51,293 bases of DNA from an uncultured Clostridium sp. Lineage in GTDB: Bacteria > Bacillota > Clostridia > Lachnospirales > Lachnospiraceae. A program made the position numbers and the translations under genes. The stretch lies in assembly GCA_934438135.1 (NCBI GenBank), contig CAKSBP010000026.1, forward strand, positions 1 to 51,293, given 5' to 3'. Position 1 is the stretch's first letter; each line of letters starts with the position of its first letter. This document shows positions 50,289 to 51,293 of the stretch, piece by piece. The notes under the pieces were generated by a model. That model was not told the origin of the DNA. It worked only from the letters and a program-made list of their open reading frames with translations, and made no database searches.

Positions 50289-51242
50289 ATGAATTCATTT
50301 TTGGAATTATTAGCATTTATAGTTTTCCTGACTGGTACGATTTTGATTTTTGATATTAAGCTGGGAGAGTTCGTTAGTGGTATATCAAAGCTGTTTTTAT
50401 GGCAGCCAAAGAAAAAGCTCAAGACCAGAGTATTGATAGCTACAGGAAAGAAAAAGACAAACTGGTTTCTGGGTCTGATTGATGATTCTGTTAACATCCT
50501 GAAGGTAAATAAGAAGCAGCAGTTATTTCCGGTCATCTGTATGATATCATTTATCCTATCTGTGTCAGGAATATTACTTGGAATGGTATTGAAAAATTAC
50601 TTTCTGTCTGCTGTTCTAGGTACAGGATGCCTAGTTACTCCGTTCTTATACACGAAGCTACTGGGATTTAGGTTAAGAAAATTACTGAATGAGGAACTTG
50701 AAACAGCACTATCAATTGTAACATCCAGTTACATAAGGTCAGAGAACATTGTATCTGCTGTTGAAGAAAATATTAAGTATATTAATTCCCCAGTAAGAGA
50801 AGTGTTTGAACAGTTTCTGTTCGAAGCACAGCTGATTAATCCGGATATCAAGAAGCTCCTTAAAGATATGAAAAAGAAACTGGATAACAGTGTTTTTCAG
50901 GAATGGTGTGATGCCCTAGTCTCATGTCAGGAAGATGCAAAGTTGAAGAGTACACTGCTCCCGATTGCAAAGAAACTTAGTAATATGAGAGTAGTAACGG
51001 CAAAACTGGATGCAATGCTCTATGAGCCGGTTAAGGAATACATTACGATGGTTGTCCTAGTAGTAAGTAACATACCGCTTATGTATCTTATAAACCGTAA
51101 CTGGTATAGAATTTTAATCTACAACATACTGGGTAAGATTTCTCTTGCTTTGTGTGCAGCAGTAATATTTGTATCCTTTGCAGCTGTCATTAAAGTGACA
51201 CGGCCAATTGAATATAAAATAATCTCTCGGAATCTTGAGTGA
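50289..51242 (+). CDS. TadB-like membrane platform protein
   Basis: A 317-residue membrane protein: two helices near the start (about 5-25, 77-120), a cytoplasmic stretch (about 125-245) and two C-terminal helices (about 250-305), with the VTRPIEYK end of this family. The 75-bp repeat begins right after that lysine, so the last eight residues (IISRNLE and the stop) come from the repeat. This suggests an element has inserted at the very end of the gene with little effect on the protein. tadC would be expected beyond the window. Confidence 0.85.
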   Translation: MNSFLELLAFIVFLTGTILIFDIKLGEFVSGISKLFLWQPKKKLKTRVLIATGKKKTNWFLGLIDDSVNILKVNKKQQLFPVICMISFILSVSGILLGMVLKNYFLSAVLGTGCLVTPFLYTKLLGFRLRKLLNEELETALSIVTSSYIRSENIVSAVEENIKYINSPVREVFEQFLFEAQLINPDIKKLLKDMKKKLDNSVFQEWCDALVSCQEDAKLKSTLLPIAKKLSNMRVVTAKLDAMLYEPVKEYITMVVLVVSNIPLMYLINRNWYRILIYNILGKISLALCAAVIFVSFAAVIKVTRPIEYKIISRNLE

Positions 51243-51293
51243 TCATGCCGGCAAAACACTGGCATTGCACGTTGAAAAGTAAATATTATTCTC
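51219..51293. repeat. Right copy of the 75-bp inverted repeat
   Basis: Reverse complement of 6-80 with one mismatch. It starts immediately after the tadB family sequence, so the outer element probably entered the tadB 3' end. It contains the dyad ATGCCGG-7 nt-CTGGCAT at 51245-51265. Confidence 0.85.
51245..51293 (+). CDS. N-terminal fragment of the repeat-encoded ORF
   Basis: The frame MPAKHWHCTLKSKYYS opens two bases after the tadB stop and runs off the window. The same frame appears at 1-54 on the minus strand. It is either the start of a transposable-element protein or a chance frame. Confidence 0.3.
   Translation, partial: MPAKHWHCTLKSKYYS

Larger units (their letters stand above)
34920..51218 (+). 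mobile_element. Left part of an integrative and conjugative element (ICE)
   Basis: From the broken permease onward the genes form a conjugation module: partition (ParA/ParB), primase-like protein, MobC, relaxase, VirD4 coupling protein, VirB2/VirB6/PrgI-like membrane proteins and a Tad pilus set. No integrase, VirB4 or right end is present in the window, so the element must continue beyond 51293, possibly interrupted there by another repeated element. The boundary is approximate to about ten bases. Confidence 0.85.

Noticed and set aside
6..51293. 75-bp inverted repeats as the ends of the ICE itself
   Set aside because: The ICE left boundary is visible near 34.92 kb in the permease gene, and the repeat enters after tadB inside the transfer region, so it belongs to something else.
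1..51293. CRISPR arrays, tRNA and rRNA genes
   Set aside because: No spaced direct repeats of CRISPR type and no tRNA- or rRNA-like sequences were seen by eye; a covariance-model scan would be needed to exclude a tRNA fully.

Overview
The window is AT-rich, Gram-positive-style DNA with strong AGGAGG-type ribosome binding sites and frequent GTG/TTG starts. Gene content (a pyrF/pyrK/pyrD/pyrE cluster with the long PyrF type, a DUF5721 protein, HrcA/CIRCE-controlled htpG, paired ABC-F ATPases, a Tad-like locus and a ParAB-type conjugative element) fits a gut Clostridia, most likely a Lachnospiraceae. This is inference from families and style; there is no rRNA in the window.

Layout. 1-80 is one half of a 75-bp inverted repeat whose partner closes the window at 51219-51293. 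81-877 holds no convincing gene. 878-10291 is chromosomal housekeeping: an Fe-S/FAD oxidoreductase, membrane proteins (TraX-like, DUF4230), cardiolipin synthase, a manganese exporter behind a yybP-ykoY riboswitch, a cysteine desulfurase paired with a TtcA-like tRNA thiolase, and an AI-2E family transporter. 10405-14514 is a Nudix-like protein, the pyrimidine genes pyrF, pyrK, pyrD and pyrE, and a 50-aa membrane peptide. 14797-20904 is a chromosomal Tad-like secretion or pilus locus (TadZ-, TadA- and TadB/C-like proteins plus four small N-anchored proteins) with no visible prepilin peptidase or classic Flp pilin. 20934-34202 carries a CorC/HlyC-type protein, two divergent ABC-F ATPases, a GH13 debranching-enzyme homologue with all catalytic motifs eroded, an M18 aminopeptidase, DUF5721, htpG and DegV, and it ends in an ABC transporter operon.

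The permease gene of that operon is cut at its 3' end near 34.92 kb. From there to the end of the window lies the left part of an integrative and conjugative element (ICE). Its order is: a secreted cargo protein, ParA/ParB with a palindrome in front, a primase-like Toprim protein, a leader peptide plus hairpin-rich non-coding island, accessory proteins, a MobC-like accessory factor (apparently starting at ATT), a MOBP-type relaxase, a Cro-like regulator, a VirD4 coupling protein, a VirB2-like pilin, a Flp-type prepilin, VirB6/TrbL-like and PrgI-like proteins, then an A24 prepilin peptidase, CpaB/RcpC, TadZ, TadA/CpaF and TadB. The ICE therefore mixes type IV secretion parts with a Tad pilus module. 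Its right end, VirB4 and integrase are outside the window.

Most notable items: the ICE's mixed T4SS/Tad transfer module with its own prepilin and peptidase; the chromosomal Tad-like locus lacking those parts; the GH13 pseudoenzyme; an ABC-F protein with one degenerate composite ATP site; the ATT-started tandem ribbon-helix-helix MobC; the leader-peptide/hairpin island at 39.1-39.25 kb; and the inverted repeat shared by the two window ends.
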